A DNA stretch of 64,000 nucleotides from Micromonospora sp. WMMD812 (GCF_027497215.1 NZ_CP114904.1:3866001-3930000), one strand, 5' to 3'. Shown: positions 17,528-26,290, numbered from the stretch's first letter. The notes: a model not told the origin generated them from the letters alone. A program made the numbers and translations.

Positions 17528-18457
17528 TCATCCCTTGACCGCTCCGGAGGTGAGGCCCGAGACGATGTAGCGCTGCAGGAGTTGGAAGACCAGCACGGTG
17601 GGGATCGCGGTGAGCAGGGTGCCCGCGGCGAACATCCCGAAGTGGTTGTTCCGCTCGCCGGCGACCATGCCCCACATGCCGACCGCGAGCGTCTTCGACT
17701 CGGTGTCGGTGAGGAACACGTTGGCGAGCATGAACTCGTTGATCGTGCCGATGAAGGAGAGCAGCGCGGTCACCGCCAGGATCGGTGCCACCAGCGGCAG
17801 CATGATCCGGAAGAAGACCTGGGCGTGGCTGGCGCCGTCCATGGTGGCCGATTCGTCCAGCTCCCGCGGCAGGGTGTCGAAGAAGCCCTTCATGAGCCAG
17901 GTGTTCACGCCGAGCGCGCCGCCCATGTAGAGCAGGAACAGGCCCCAGGGCGTGTTGAACCCGATGGCCGGCCACAGGTCGGTGACCGTCGTGAAGATCA
18001 GGAAGATCGCCACGACGGCCAGGAACTGCGGGAACATCTGGATCAACAGCAGCGTGAGCAGCCCGATCCGGCGCCCGGCGAACCGCATGCGGGAGAACGC
18101 GTACGCGGCCAACGCGGACAGGAAGATCGACACGGCGGCGGCCAGGCCGGCGATGAGCAGGCTGTTGAGGAACCAGCGGGCGAAGGCGAACTGCGAGAAG
18201 AGGTTGCCGAAGTTCTCGAACGACACCCCTTCGGTGGGCAGCAGGCTGGTGGAGGAGAGCGTGCCGAGTGGGTTGAGCGCGGCCGAGAGCACGAACAGGA
18301 TCGGGAAGAGGCTGAACGCCACGGCCAGCACCCCGACCAGGTGCCGCCAACCGACCTGGCGGAGCCAGCGGGTTCCCCGTCCGCCACGGGCGTTGCGGTT
18401 GGCGACCGGCGTGCCGGCGGTGTCGCCCGCGGCCCGGACGCCGCTGAGGGTGGTCAC
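17528..18457 (-). CDS. malG: Maltodextrin ABC transporter permease MalG
   Basis: A 309-residue permease with six predicted helices; the first is HLVGVLAVAFSLFPILFVLS. The ATPase-docking EAA loop reads ELDESATMDGASHAQVFFRI near residue 200, as in MalG. The C-terminus QLLQRYIVSGLTSGAVKG is the standard MalG ending. The GTG start overlaps the malF stop by four bases (GTGA), so the two are translationally coupled. No ATPase gene accompanies the set. Confidence 0.93.
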   Translation of the reverse strand: MTTLSGVRAAGDTAGTPVANRNARGGRGTRWLRQVGWRHLVGVLAVAFSLFPILFVLSAALNPLGTLSSTSLLPTEGVSFENFGNLFSQFAFARWFLNSLLIAGLAAAVSIFLSALAAYAFSRMRFAGRRIGLLTLLLIQMFPQFLAVVAIFLIFTTVTDLWPAIGFNTPWGLFLLYMGGALGVNTWLMKGFFDTLPRELDESATMDGASHAQVFFRIMLPLVAPILAVTALLSFIGTINEFMLANVFLTDTESKTLAVGMWGMVAGERNNHFGMFAAGTLLTAIPTVLVFQLLQRYIVSGLTSGAVKG

Positions 18458-20088
18458 GCGTACACCTCCTCCTGCTTGCGGGTGCGTCGGAAGCTGATCG
18501 CCGAGACCGTCGCGACGATCGCGAAGATGAAGATCGAGACGGTGGCCGCCGTGCCGAACTCCGCGCCCTGCGCGCCGAAGGCCAGCCGGTAGGTGTAGGT
18601 GATCAGCAGGTCGGTCGCGCCGTTGCGCGGGTTGTCCGCCGGGAACGGCCCGCCCTCGGTGGTGAACCAGATCGCGTTGATGTTGTTGAAGTTGTACGCG
18701 AACGACGCGATCAGCAGCGGCGAGAGCGCGACCAGCAGCAGCGGCAGCGTGACCGCGCGGAACGACTGCCAGGGCGACGCGCCGTCGACGGAGGTCGCCT
18801 CAGTCAGCTCGGACGGGATGGCCTGGAGCGCGCCGGTGGTCACCAGGAACATGTACGGGTAGCCGAGCCAGAGCTGCACCAGCAGCACCGCCGCCCGGGC
18901 CGACCAGTCCTGGCCGAACCAGTCCACACCGAGCCCGAACAGGTTGTTGATCAGGCCGAAGTCGGTGTTGAACATGTCCCGCCAGACCAGCAGCATCGCG
19001 AACGACGGCATGGCGTACGGGAGGATCAGCAGCACCCGGTAGAGGTTGGTGCCGCGCATCCGGGGCGAGTGCAGCGCCAGCGCGATGCCCATGCCGAGCA
19101 GGAAGGTGAACCCGGTCGAGCCGATCGCGAAGGCGAAGTTCCAGACCAGCGTGCCGAAGAACGGCCCGGAGATGTTCGGGTCGGTCAGCACCCGGGTGAA
19201 GTTCGCGAACCCGACGTCGACCTTCCAGCCTTGGGCGAGCCGCTCGCCGTCGGCGGCGACGAACGAGCCCGCCTCCTCGTCGGCGGTCCAGGTCCGGCCG
19301 GTCTCGCTGTCCCGGACGCAGTCGCACCCGGCGTCGTACGCCCGGACCGCCGTGCCCTCGTAGGCGCGGGAGAGACCGGTGGACCGGATGGCGCCACCGG
19401 CGGTGGGCACCACCAGGTCGGTGATCTCCTGGCTGCGGAGGCTGGCCTGGCCGATGTTGAGCACGGTGTAGCCGTCCGCCGCGGTCACCTTGCCGCCGGG
19501 GGCGACGGTGACCGAGCCGGCGTCGAGCTGGCGCAGCCCGGAAGCGTCGCCGGCGGAGACGGTGCCGGTCGCCGGCTCGGTGACCAGGAAGACCAGTCGG
19601 CCGGTGGCGGGATCGCCGGTGGTGGCGATGGAGAGCGCGTACTCGGTGGAGCCGGGCACCTGCTTCACCGAGGCGGTCTGGATGGCGACGACCGCGTCGT
19701 CCTTGCTGCCCCGGTGTCCGTCGCCGAAGTTGGTGAAGGCGGTGCTCGCTGTGTAGAGCACCGGGAAGACCTGGAAGGCGATCAGGAACAGCGTGCCGGG
19801 GACCAGGTACTTCGCCGGGACGTGCCGGCGGGTGAGATAGAGGTAGAACAGCCCGGCGGTGGTGGCCGCCAGCAGGGCCAGCCCGACCCACTTCTCCGCC
19901 TCGATGAGCGGGAAGGCCGCCCAGATCGCGATCCCGGCCACCAGGCCGAGCAGGACCACCTTGACCGCGAGGCCGGTCGCGGTGATCGGCGCGTGCTGAC
20001 GCGCGGTGCGCCCCGCGGGCCGGGAGCCGACGGGCTCCCGGCCCGGGGCCTGCGTGGCAGACCCCGGGCCGGACGGCGGGACGTTCAT
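18454..20088 (-). CDS. malF: Maltodextrin ABC transporter permease MalF with large periplasmic-type loop
   Basis: A 544-residue permease. Two helices near residues 42-85 precede the core; a helix at 95-115 (YLVPGTLFLIAFQVFPVLY) is followed by about 180 hydrophilic residues (roughly 125-305) like the P2 loop of Escherichia coli MalF, which contacts the binding protein. The permease domain then follows, with EAA loop ELTEATSVDGASPWQSF near 425. The ATG at 20088 shares one base with the malE stop (TAATG). The loop contains a CDC pair (DAGCDCVRDSETG) that could form a disulfide outside the cell. Confidence 0.92.
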   Translation of the reverse strand: MNVPPSGPGSATQAPGREPVGSRPAGRTARQHAPITATGLAVKVVLLGLVAGIAIWAAFPLIEAEKWVGLALLAATTAGLFYLYLTRRHVPAKYLVPGTLFLIAFQVFPVLYTASTAFTNFGDGHRGSKDDAVVAIQTASVKQVPGSTEYALSIATTGDPATGRLVFLVTEPATGTVSAGDASGLRQLDAGSVTVAPGGKVTAADGYTVLNIGQASLRSQEITDLVVPTAGGAIRSTGLSRAYEGTAVRAYDAGCDCVRDSETGRTWTADEEAGSFVAADGERLAQGWKVDVGFANFTRVLTDPNISGPFFGTLVWNFAFAIGSTGFTFLLGMGIALALHSPRMRGTNLYRVLLILPYAMPSFAMLLVWRDMFNTDFGLINNLFGLGVDWFGQDWSARAAVLLVQLWLGYPYMFLVTTGALQAIPSELTEATSVDGASPWQSFRAVTLPLLLVALSPLLIASFAYNFNNINAIWFTTEGGPFPADNPRNGATDLLITYTYRLAFGAQGAEFGTAATVSIFIFAIVATVSAISFRRTRKQEEVYA

Positions 20089-21335
20089 TACTTGATCTGA
20101 CCAGCGATCGTCTTGCCGGCCGCGGTGATCGTCGTGGCCGGGTCGGCGCCGCCGATGACGGCGGCCTCCGCCTTGCCGAACGGGTCCCAGATCGCGGCCA
20201 TCGCGGGGATCGCCGGGAGCACCTGCCCGTTCTTGCCGGCCTCGGTGAACTTGGCCAGGTCCGGGTCGGTGCCCTTGACCTGGTCCAGCGCCGCGGTCAG
20301 CGCCGGCGGCCGGGGCTCGGCCTGGTAGAGCGCCACCGCGAGGTCCGGCTTGGTCACGTAGTTGGCCACGAACTCCTGGGCCAGCGCCTTGTTGCTGCCC
20401 TTCGACGCGACGTAGAACGCCTGGACACCGACGAACGGCTGGGCCTCCTTGCCGCCGGCGAAGCCGGGGACCGGGGAGATGTCGTACGTGATGTTGGCCT
20501 TCTTGGCGTCCGCGATGGCCCACGGGCCGGACACCAGGAACGCGCACTTCTTGCCGGTGAAGGTGGCGATCGAGTTCTCGGCGGTGATCGAGCGCTTCAA
20601 CGCGCCCTCACCCTTCTCGCCGAGCGCGCCGATCTTCTTGAACGCCTCGATCGACTCCGGCTTGCCGACGCCCAGGTCCTTCGGGTCGTAGTCGCCGTTG
20701 GCGGCGGTGCCGAAGAGGTAGCCGCCGGCCGAGGTGTAGAGCGGGTAGACGTGGTACGCGTCGCCGTTCTGGCCGGACTGGAGGCAGAGGATCTCGCTCG
20801 CCTTCTTGTCCGCCTTGAGCTTCTTGCCGGTGGCGACCAGCTCCTCGATGGTCTTCGGCGCCTCGGGGGCCAGCTCGGTGTTGCGGATCAGCGCGAGGTT
20901 CTCCATGGCGTACGGCACGCCGTAGAGCTGCCCGTTGAAGGTGACCGCCTTGACCGCGGTCTCGTTGAACGCGCTCTTCTGCTCGGCGGCGAGCTGCACC
21001 GGGTCGATGGCGCCGTTCTGCACCAGGTTGCCGATCCAGTCGTGCGCCCCGACCACCACGTCCGGGCCGCTGCCCTGCTGCGACGCGGTCACGAAGTTGG
21101 TCTGCAGGTCCTTGGAGACGGCCTGCACCTCGACGGTGACGCCGTTCTCCTGGCCGAACTTCTCGGCGAACGGCTTGAGGGCCGCGGTCCGCTTGTCGTC
21201 GGCCCAGATCACCAGCTTGCCACCGGCGGCCTTGGGGGATTCCTTCGTGGCCGGATCGTCGCTGCCACCGCCGCAGCCGGAGGCGGCGAGCGCCAGGGCG
21301 AAGACGGCGACCACACCCGCGGTACGGATGCGCAT
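20088..21335 (-). CDS. malE: Maltodextrin-binding lipoprotein MalE
   Basis: Extracytoplasmic binding protein of 415 residues. The start is ATG 21335, preceded by AGGAG six bases upstream; it gives MRIRTAGVVAVFALALAAS and the lipid-attachment Cys in ASGCGGG. The binding-protein fold is recognisable from KLVIWADDKRTAALKPFAEK, GPDVVVGAHDWIGNL, YGVPYAMENLALIRN and KKCAFLVSGPWAI. It is first in the malE-malF-malG-GH13 operon. A GCAAG-like dyad at 21397-21408 in its upstream region resembles the sites near the adjacent lacI gene, suggesting repression in the absence of maltodextrin. Confidence 0.93.
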   Translation of the reverse strand: MRIRTAGVVAVFALALAASGCGGGSDDPATKESPKAAGGKLVIWADDKRTAALKPFAEKFGQENGVTVEVQAVSKDLQTNFVTASQQGSGPDVVVGAHDWIGNLVQNGAIDPVQLAAEQKSAFNETAVKAVTFNGQLYGVPYAMENLALIRNTELAPEAPKTIEELVATGKKLKADKKASEILCLQSGQNGDAYHVYPLYTSAGGYLFGTAANGDYDPKDLGVGKPESIEAFKKIGALGEKGEGALKRSITAENSIATFTGKKCAFLVSGPWAIADAKKANITYDISPVPGFAGGKEAQPFVGVQAFYVASKGSNKALAQEFVANYVTKPDLAVALYQAEPRPPALTAALDQVKGTDPDLAKFTEAGKNGQVLPAIPAMAAIWDPFGKAEAAVIGGADPATTITAAGKTIAGQIK

Positions 21336-21396
21336 CGGTACTCCTGTCGTCATGGCGGGTCCGCCGGGGGACGGGCGCCCGCCAGGGGGAACCTCT

Positions 21397-21408
21397 GGAA
21401 GTTCTTGC
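21397..21408. promoter_or_regulatory. LacI-type operator candidate upstream of malE
   Basis: On the minus strand this reads GCAAG AA CTTCC, one base short of the perfect GCAAG AA CTTGC found at 21501-21512 before lacI. It lies about 60 bases upstream of the malE start, in a position suited to repression. Confidence 0.5.
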
Positions 21409-21485
21409 CAACCGGCGCACGGAGGTGCGCCGCAGCTCTCGTGTGTTGCGGGGACGTTAGCAAGGGGTTTCAGAGAATGGAAGGG

Positions 21486-21512
21486 CTTGCAGAGCTGTAC
21501 GCAAGAACTTGC
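21486..21512. promoter_or_regulatory. LacI-type operators upstream of lacI
   Basis: CTTGC (21486-21490) and GCAAG (21501-21505) form a spaced dyad. The latter also begins the perfect dyad GCAAG AA CTTGC at 21501-21512. The cluster lies 20-45 bases before the lacI start and could serve both divergent genes. Confidence 0.5.
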
Positions 21513-21520
21513 CCTTGGGC

Positions 21521-21526
21521 TAAAGT
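21521..21526 (+). promoter_or_regulatory. -10 box of a leaderless lacI promoter
   Basis: TAAAGT is followed by six bases and then the ATG of lacI, so transcription would begin at or next to the start codon. No clear -35 box is seen; the upstream dyads occupy that region. Confidence 0.45.
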
Positions 21527-21532
21527 GCCGCC

Positions 21533-22621
21533 ATGCGCGCTCGACTGTCCGACATCGCCCAACAGGCCGAAGTCAGCGAGGCCACGGTGTCGCGGGTGCT
21601 CAACGACCGCCCCGGTGTGGCCCCGGAGACCCGGCAGGCCGTCCTCACCGCCCTCGACGTGCTCGGCTACGAGCGCCCGGCCCGGCTGCGCAAGCGCAGC
21701 GCCGGACTCGTGGGCCTGGTGGTGCCGGAGCTGGACAACCCGATCTTCCCCGCCTTCGCCCAGGTCATCGAGTCGACTCTGGCGCAGAGCGGGTTCACCC
21801 CGGTGCTCTGCACCCAGACGGCCGGCGGGGTCACCGAGGACGAGTACGTGGAGATGCTGCTGGACCGGCAGGTCTCCGGGATCGTCTTCGTCTCCGGCCT
21901 GCACGCCGACACCGCGGCCAACCACGACCGCTACCGTGCGCTGATCGCCCGGCCGCTGCCGATCGTGATGATCAACGGCTACGTGCCGGACGTGGCGGCG
22001 CCCTTCGTCTCGTGCGACGACGGTGAGGCAGCCGAGCTCGCGGTCGCCCACCTGGTCGCCCTCGGGCACCGCCGGATCGGCCTGATCACCGGCCCGGACC
22101 GGTTCGTGCCGGTCCGGCGCAAGGTCGCCGGCTGGCGCAACGCGATGACCCGGCTGACCGGACAGGCCGGATCCGACCTGGACGAACTCGCCGAGCTCAC
22201 CCTGTTCGGCGTCGAGGGTGGCGAGGCCGCCGCTGGTCGGCTGCTGGACCGGGGCGTCACCGGCGTGGTGTGCGGCTCGGACCTGATGGCCCTTGGCGCG
22301 GTCCGGGCGGCCCGGCAGCGCGGCCTCTCCGTCCCCGCCGACCTCTCCGTGGTCGGCTACGACGACTCCCCGCTGATGGCCTTCACCGACCCGCCGCTGA
22401 CCACCATGCGCCAGCCGGTCATCGCCATGGCGGTGGCCGCCGTCCGGGCCCTGGTCGACGAGATCAACGGGCACGCCGCGCCGCACTCGGAGTACCTGTT
22501 CCGGCCCGAGCTGGTGGTCCGGGGCTCCACCGCGGTCGCCCCGGCGGCGCCGGGTCGCCCGGGGCCCGGCGGGTCGCCCGGGCGGCGCCCGACGCCGCCC
22601 GCGCTCGCGGTGCCCGCCTGA
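21533..22621 (+). CDS. LacI-family repressor of the maltodextrin genes
   Basis: A 362-residue regulator. The N-terminal helix-turn-helix and hinge are ARLSDIAQQAEVSEATVSRV, with LNDRPGV following. The sugar-binding periplasmic-like domain runs from about residue 60 (VGLVVPELDNPIFPAFAQVI) and ends with TTMRQPVIAMAVAAVRALV and LVVRGST. The last 25 residues are a proline- and glycine-rich tail. It is divergent from malE and immediately upstream of a second GH13 gene; TTGC/GCAA-type dyads occur at 21397, 21486-21512 and 22650-22682, before each of the three transcription units. The effector is presumably maltose or a maltodextrin. Confidence 0.93.
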   Translation: MRARLSDIAQQAEVSEATVSRVLNDRPGVAPETRQAVLTALDVLGYERPARLRKRSAGLVGLVVPELDNPIFPAFAQVIESTLAQSGFTPVLCTQTAGGVTEDEYVEMLLDRQVSGIVFVSGLHADTAANHDRYRALIARPLPIVMINGYVPDVAAPFVSCDDGEAAELAVAHLVALGHRRIGLITGPDRFVPVRRKVAGWRNAMTRLTGQAGSDLDELAELTLFGVEGGEAAAGRLLDRGVTGVVCGSDLMALGAVRAARQRGLSVPADLSVVGYDDSPLMAFTDPPLTTMRQPVIAMAVAAVRALVDEINGHAAPHSEYLFRPELVVRGSTAVAPAAPGRPGPGGSPGRRPTPPALAVPA

Positions 22622-22649
22622 CCTGCCGCCGTTCACCATCGCGAGCATT

Positions 22650-22682
22650 CCTTGCGCAAGGACTGCTTGACTCTTGCAGCAA
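22650..22682. promoter_or_regulatory. LacI-type operators upstream of the second GH13 gene
   Basis: CCTTGCGCAAGG at 22650-22661 is a perfect 12-bp palindrome with the central CG common in LacI-family operators. TTGCAGCAA at 22674-22682 is a second, shorter dyad. Both share the TTGC/GCAA half-sites found before lacI and malE. Confidence 0.6.
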
Positions 22683-22772
22683 CCGGCCGGCATTCTGCTC
22701 AGACACCCAGCGTGTCCGCCCGTGTCACGCCGGGTGCCGCCCGACCGTGCCCGAGAACGGGGAACGCCACCG

Positions 22773-24407
22773 ATGACCGCCACCCACCCGACCCCGCCGA
22801 CCGCCGACCACGACTGGTGGCGCTCCGCGGTCGTGTACCAGGTCTACGTCCGCAGCTTCGCCGACGCGAACGGCGACGGCATCGGTGACCTACGCGGCGT
22901 CCGGGAGCGCCTGCCGTACCTGCGTGATCTCGGGGTGGACGCGCTCTGGCTGACCCCCTTCTACACCTCTCCGATGGTGGACGGCGGGTACGACGTGGCC
23001 GACTACCGCGACGTCGACCCGATGTTCGGCACCCTGGCCGACTTCGACGCGATGATCGCCGACGCCCACGACCTGGGGCTGCGGATCATCGTCGACCTGG
23101 TGCCCAACCACACCTCCAGCGCCCACCCCTGGTTCGTCGCCGCGCTCGCCGCCGCGCCCGGCTCGAAGGAGCGGGCCCGCTACCTCTTCGCCGAGGGGCG
23201 GGGCGCGCACGGCGACCTGCCGCCGAACGACTGGGAGAGCATCTTCGGCGGCCCCGCCTGGACCCGGGTGCCGGACGGCCAGTGGTACCTGCACCTGTTC
23301 GACCCGGCCCAGCCGGACCTGAACTGGCGGCACCCCGAGGTCCGCGCCGAGTTCGAGGACATCCTGCGCTTCTGGCTGGGCCGGGGCGTGGACGGGTTCC
23401 GGATCGACGTGGCGCACGGCATGATCAAGGCCGAGGGGCTGCCGGACGTCGGGTTCGGCACGCTCACCACCGGCCGGCGCCAGGTCGAACTGCTCGGCAA
23501 GGGCCGCCTCCCCTACTTCGACCAGGACGAGGTGCACGACATCTACCGCGCCTGGCGGCCGATCCTGGACAGCTACCCCGGCGGCCGCATGGCGGTGGCC
23601 GAGGCGTGGGCCGAGACGCCCCAGCGGCTGGCCCGCTACATCGGCCCGGACGAGCTGCATCAGGCCTTCAGCTTCGACTTCCTCGACGCCACGTGGTCGG
23701 CGGACTCGTTCCGCAAGGTGATCGACACCGCGCTGGCCGAGTCGACCATCGTCGGCGCGCCGACCACCTGGGTGCTCTCGAACCACGACAAGCAGCGGCA
23801 CGTCACCCGCTACGGCGACGGGCTGGAGGGGCTGCGCCGGTCCCGCGCCGCGACCCTGCTGATGCTCGCCCTGCCCGGCTGCGCGTACCTCTACCAGGGC
23901 GAGGAGCTGGGCCTGCCGGAGGTGCTGGACCTGCCGGACGAACTGCGTCAGGACCCGGCGTTCCTGCGCACCGGCGAGAGCCGGGACGGCTGCCGGGTCC
24001 CGATCCCGTGGAGCGGCGAGCTGGCCCCGTACGGCTTCGGCCCGGCCGGCAGCGAGCTGAGCTGGCTGCCCGCCCCGGCGACCTGGCGTGCCCTCTCGGT
24101 CGCGGCCCAGACCGGCGTGCCCGGCTCGACCCTGGAGCTGTACCGCGACGCGCTGCGGATCCGGCGCGAGCACCCGGCGTTGTCCGCCGACGCCGGCGGG
24201 GTGACCTGGCTGGAGACGGAGCCGGGCGTGCTGGCCTTCGCCCGCGCCGCGGGCGACGCCGTGCTGACCTGCGTGGTCAACCTCAGTGGCAGCCCGGCCC
24301 TGGTCGCCGGGTACGGCGAGCCCGTCGTCGCCAGCGCCCCACTCACCGGGCAGGGCGCGGGTCACCTGCTGCCGGTTGACGCCGCCGCCTGGTTCGAACG
24401 CCGCTGA
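22773..24407 (+). CDS. GH13 alpha-glucosidase (oligo-1,6-glucosidase type)
   Basis: A 544-residue cytoplasmic glycosidase, likely releasing glucose from maltose, isomaltose or short dextrins. It begins DWWRSAVVYQVYVRSFADAN, as in the family. Catalytic regions are intact: DLVPNHTS at 108-115, GFRIDVAHG with nucleophile D212, MAVAEAWAE with acid/base E277, and VLSNHDKQR with D339. The N-terminus was set at ATG 22773, placed just before the conserved region; an in-frame extension back to 22674 has no family similarity. It lies 151 bp after lacI with its own operator-like palindromes. Trehalose synthases are related but differ in size and motifs. Confidence 0.92.
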   Translation: MTATHPTPPTADHDWWRSAVVYQVYVRSFADANGDGIGDLRGVRERLPYLRDLGVDALWLTPFYTSPMVDGGYDVADYRDVDPMFGTLADFDAMIADAHDLGLRIIVDLVPNHTSSAHPWFVAALAAAPGSKERARYLFAEGRGAHGDLPPNDWESIFGGPAWTRVPDGQWYLHLFDPAQPDLNWRHPEVRAEFEDILRFWLGRGVDGFRIDVAHGMIKAEGLPDVGFGTLTTGRRQVELLGKGRLPYFDQDEVHDIYRAWRPILDSYPGGRMAVAEAWAETPQRLARYIGPDELHQAFSFDFLDATWSADSFRKVIDTALAESTIVGAPTTWVLSNHDKQRHVTRYGDGLEGLRRSRAATLLMLALPGCAYLYQGEELGLPEVLDLPDELRQDPAFLRTGESRDGCRVPIPWSGELAPYGFGPAGSELSWLPAPATWRALSVAAQTGVPGSTLELYRDALRIRREHPALSADAGGVTWLETEPGVLAFARAAGDAVLTCVVNLSGSPALVAGYGEPVVASAPLTGQGAGHLLPVDAAAWFERR

Positions 24408-24712
24408 GCGGGTAACCCCTCTGCGACCTGGTCGTCCGTTGTGCCCCGCGCCGACGGGCGACTGGGCACCGGCCCCTTGTGGTGGGGGGTGAGGTGGCGC
24501 CGGCGCCTCACGGTCTACGCCGTGGGGCGCCGGCGTCCGTCCGGCCCGGCGTCCGTCCGGCCCCGGCGTCCGTGCGGCCCCGGCGCTGAGCGTTTCCGTC
24601 CCGGCCGGGCGCGGACGCTTCCGGGCCGGACGCCACAGTGGCCGGTCGGTGGACGTGTCGACGCCGTCCCACCGGGGTACCGCGACAGGATCAGTCGTGG
24701 TGGAGGTGGCGC
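24408..24712. other. Gene-free 305-bp region with short repeats
   Basis: No convincing gene is seen. GTGAGG...CCTCAC flanking GGCGCCGGCGCC at about 24489-24511 forms a hairpin that could end the GH13 transcript. Three tandem copies of a 16-17 base unit (CGGCGTCCGTCCGGCC and variants) lie at 24531-24578. The promoter for the VOC gene is presumably in the last 60 bases, but no box is clear. Confidence 0.5.
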
Positions 24713-25099
24713 ATGGTGGCCCGGGTGGCGCAGTACACCCTCGACGTCGAGGACGTCGACCTGATGGTGGCGTTCTGGTCCGCGGCGCTCGGCTACACCG
24801 TCGAGCAGGGCGGCGACGGCAGCGCGAAGCTCTATCCGCCGCCGGAGGGGACCGGCCCCACCGTGTGGTTGCAGGGCTCGGGCACCCCGAAGCGGGGCAA
24901 GAACCGGCTGCACCTCGACCTGGTCAGTGACGGCGACCCGGCGGCGGAGGTGCGGCGGCTGATCGGCCTCGGCGCCCGGCCGGCCGACGTCGGGCAGACC
25001 GGTGACGAGGGGTTTGTGGTGCTCGCCGACCCGGAGGGCAACGAGTTCTGCCTCCTGCACCACCCGCCGGCCCGGCGTGTGCTCCCCGAGGCGGCCTGA
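24713..25099 (+). CDS. VOC-superfamily (glyoxalase-like) protein
   Basis: A 128-residue protein of the vicinal-oxygen-chelate fold. The first module starts VARVAQYTLDVEDVDLMVAF and continues WSAALGYTVEQG; the second has KNRLHLDLVSDG and ends VVLADPEGNEFCLLH. The His of LHLDL and the Glu of NEFCLL occupy usual metal-ligand positions. This subgroup is common in actinomycetes and mostly uncharacterised. The ATG at 24713 is preceded by GGAGGTGGCGC. It converges with the following gene, with only three bases between stops. Substrate unknown. Confidence 0.85.
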   Translation: MVARVAQYTLDVEDVDLMVAFWSAALGYTVEQGGDGSAKLYPPPEGTGPTVWLQGSGTPKRGKNRLHLDLVSDGDPAAEVRRLIGLGARPADVGQTGDEGFVVLADPEGNEFCLLHHPPARRVLPEAA

Positions 25100-25102
25100 G
25101 CG

Positions 25103-25600
25103 TCACGTGCCCTTGGCGGTCAGGATCTCCGCGATCCGGCGGAACCCGTCGCGCAGCTCGGCCTCGGTCGGCGGCACGGTCGGCTCACCCCGGCCGGCCT
25201 CGTCCGCCGCCGCGTCCAGCTCCTCGTCGATGGTGTCCTCGAAGTCGCCGTAGAGGTCGGCCTGGTCGACCTGCGCCAGCTCGTCCTCGGCCGCGATCTG
25301 CGCGGCGGCGATCTCGCTGCGGATCTCCTCCGCGGAGAGCGCCGGCAGCAACGGCTCGACCACCGCCATCAGCTGCTCCTCGGCCACGACCGCCTCGGCC
25401 AGGGCCAAGGCGTGCGGACGCTCGTAGGGGCCGCAGACCACCGGCTCCCACTCGTCGTCGTCGCCGAGCGGGCCGAACGTGATGATCCACGGCAGGCCGA
25501 GCATCGGCGAGTCGCTCGGCAGGTCCAACGTCACGAGTGCGCCCACCGGCCCATCATGGTCCGTCGCACCGGAGACCCGGGCGTCATTCGCGCGATCCAT
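25103..25600 (-). CDS. Acidic hypothetical protein
   Basis: A 165-residue, strongly acidic soluble protein with no recognised domain. An N-terminal segment contains DSPMLGLPWIITFGPLG and WEPVVCGPYERPHALALAEA. It is followed by a helical region rich in Glu, Asp and Ala (EDELAQVDQADLYGDFEDTI). The start is ATG 25600, with GGAGG five bases upstream, in preference to GTG 25606, which lies inside that site. No transmembrane or signal sequence. It probably belongs to a lineage-specific actinobacterial family; function unknown. Confidence 0.6.
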   Translation of the reverse strand: MDRANDARVSGATDHDGPVGALVTLDLPSDSPMLGLPWIITFGPLGDDDEWEPVVCGPYERPHALALAEAVVAEEQLMAVVEPLLPALSAEEIRSEIAAAQIAAEDELAQVDQADLYGDFEDTIDEELDAAADEAGRGEPTVPPTEAELRDGFRRIAEILTAKGT

Positions 25601-25654
25601 GTCCACCTCCCGCTCCCGTCGGTGGTCACGAACCCTGCTGAGCGACCCGCACGG

Positions 25655-26290
25655 TCAGGGGGCGGGTGGGAGGGCGGCGTGCCATCGGGTGGACCACTCG
25701 TCACGGAGGTGGGCCGCCGCGGCGTCGTCCGGGCCGTAGCTGGCGACGGTCAGGCTGACCGGGGCCACCTCGTCGCCGGCCAGGGGCTGCTCGGCCAGGG
25801 CGGTCAGCAGCCGGCCCCCGCGATCGACCACCATCCGCAGGTAGCGGCTGTCGTGCCACAGCTCCCCCTCACCCACCGGCGGCAGCGCGGCGAGCAGCTG
25901 GGCGCCGGTGGCCGCGCCGGTCAGGTAGACGGTGTGCCGCGGCCCCGCCGGCCGCCGTTCGAGCAGGAAGCGCAGCTGCTCGGTGAAGGCGCGCCAACCC
26001 TCCAGGATCGGGTTGAAGCCGCCGTCGCCGTCACCGGGCACGACCACCCGCAGCAGCGTCCGCTCGCCGTCGGCGGCGAGCACCAGCTCGGACCCGTCCG
26101 CCATCGCCAGCCGGACCGGCGGGAACCGCTCGACGTGCTCGACGAAGATCTCCCGGATCTCGTCGGCCAGGCCGTCGTATTCCCAGCCGAACCACTGGCG
26201 GATCTCGCCGGGCTCGGTCAACGCCGACCAGACCCGCCCGATCGGCGCCGCCACGGCGACCTCGACCGTCAGCGTCTCCGGTTCGATCAT
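25655..26290 (-). CDS. SRPBCC/AHSA1-type protein
   Basis: A 211-residue protein whose first 140 residues form an SRPBCC (START-like) domain: LTVEVAVAAPIGRVWSALTE, IRQWFGWEYDGLADEI and WRAFTEQLRFLLE. This fold binds hydrophobic ligands. The remaining 70 residues are extra and contain YLRMVVDRGGRLLTALAEQP. Start ATG 26290 with GGGGAG upstream. It lies 32 bases downstream of a GntR regulator on the same strand, a regulator plus ligand-binding-protein pairing reminiscent of the common ArsR-SRPBCC pairs. Confidence 0.75.
   Translation of the reverse strand: MIEPETLTVEVAVAAPIGRVWSALTEPGEIRQWFGWEYDGLADEIREIFVEHVERFPPVRLAMADGSELVLAADGERTLLRVVVPGDGDGGFNPILEGWRAFTEQLRFLLERRPAGPRHTVYLTGAATGAQLLAALPPVGEGELWHDSRYLRMVVDRGGRLLTALAEQPLAGDEVAPVSLTVASYGPDDAAAAHLRDEWSTRWHAALPPAP

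Noticed and set aside
24531-24578. Short tandem GC-rich units considered as a CRISPR or integration site
   Set aside because: Only three imperfect 16-17 bp copies with no spacers, no integrase and no tRNA nearby.
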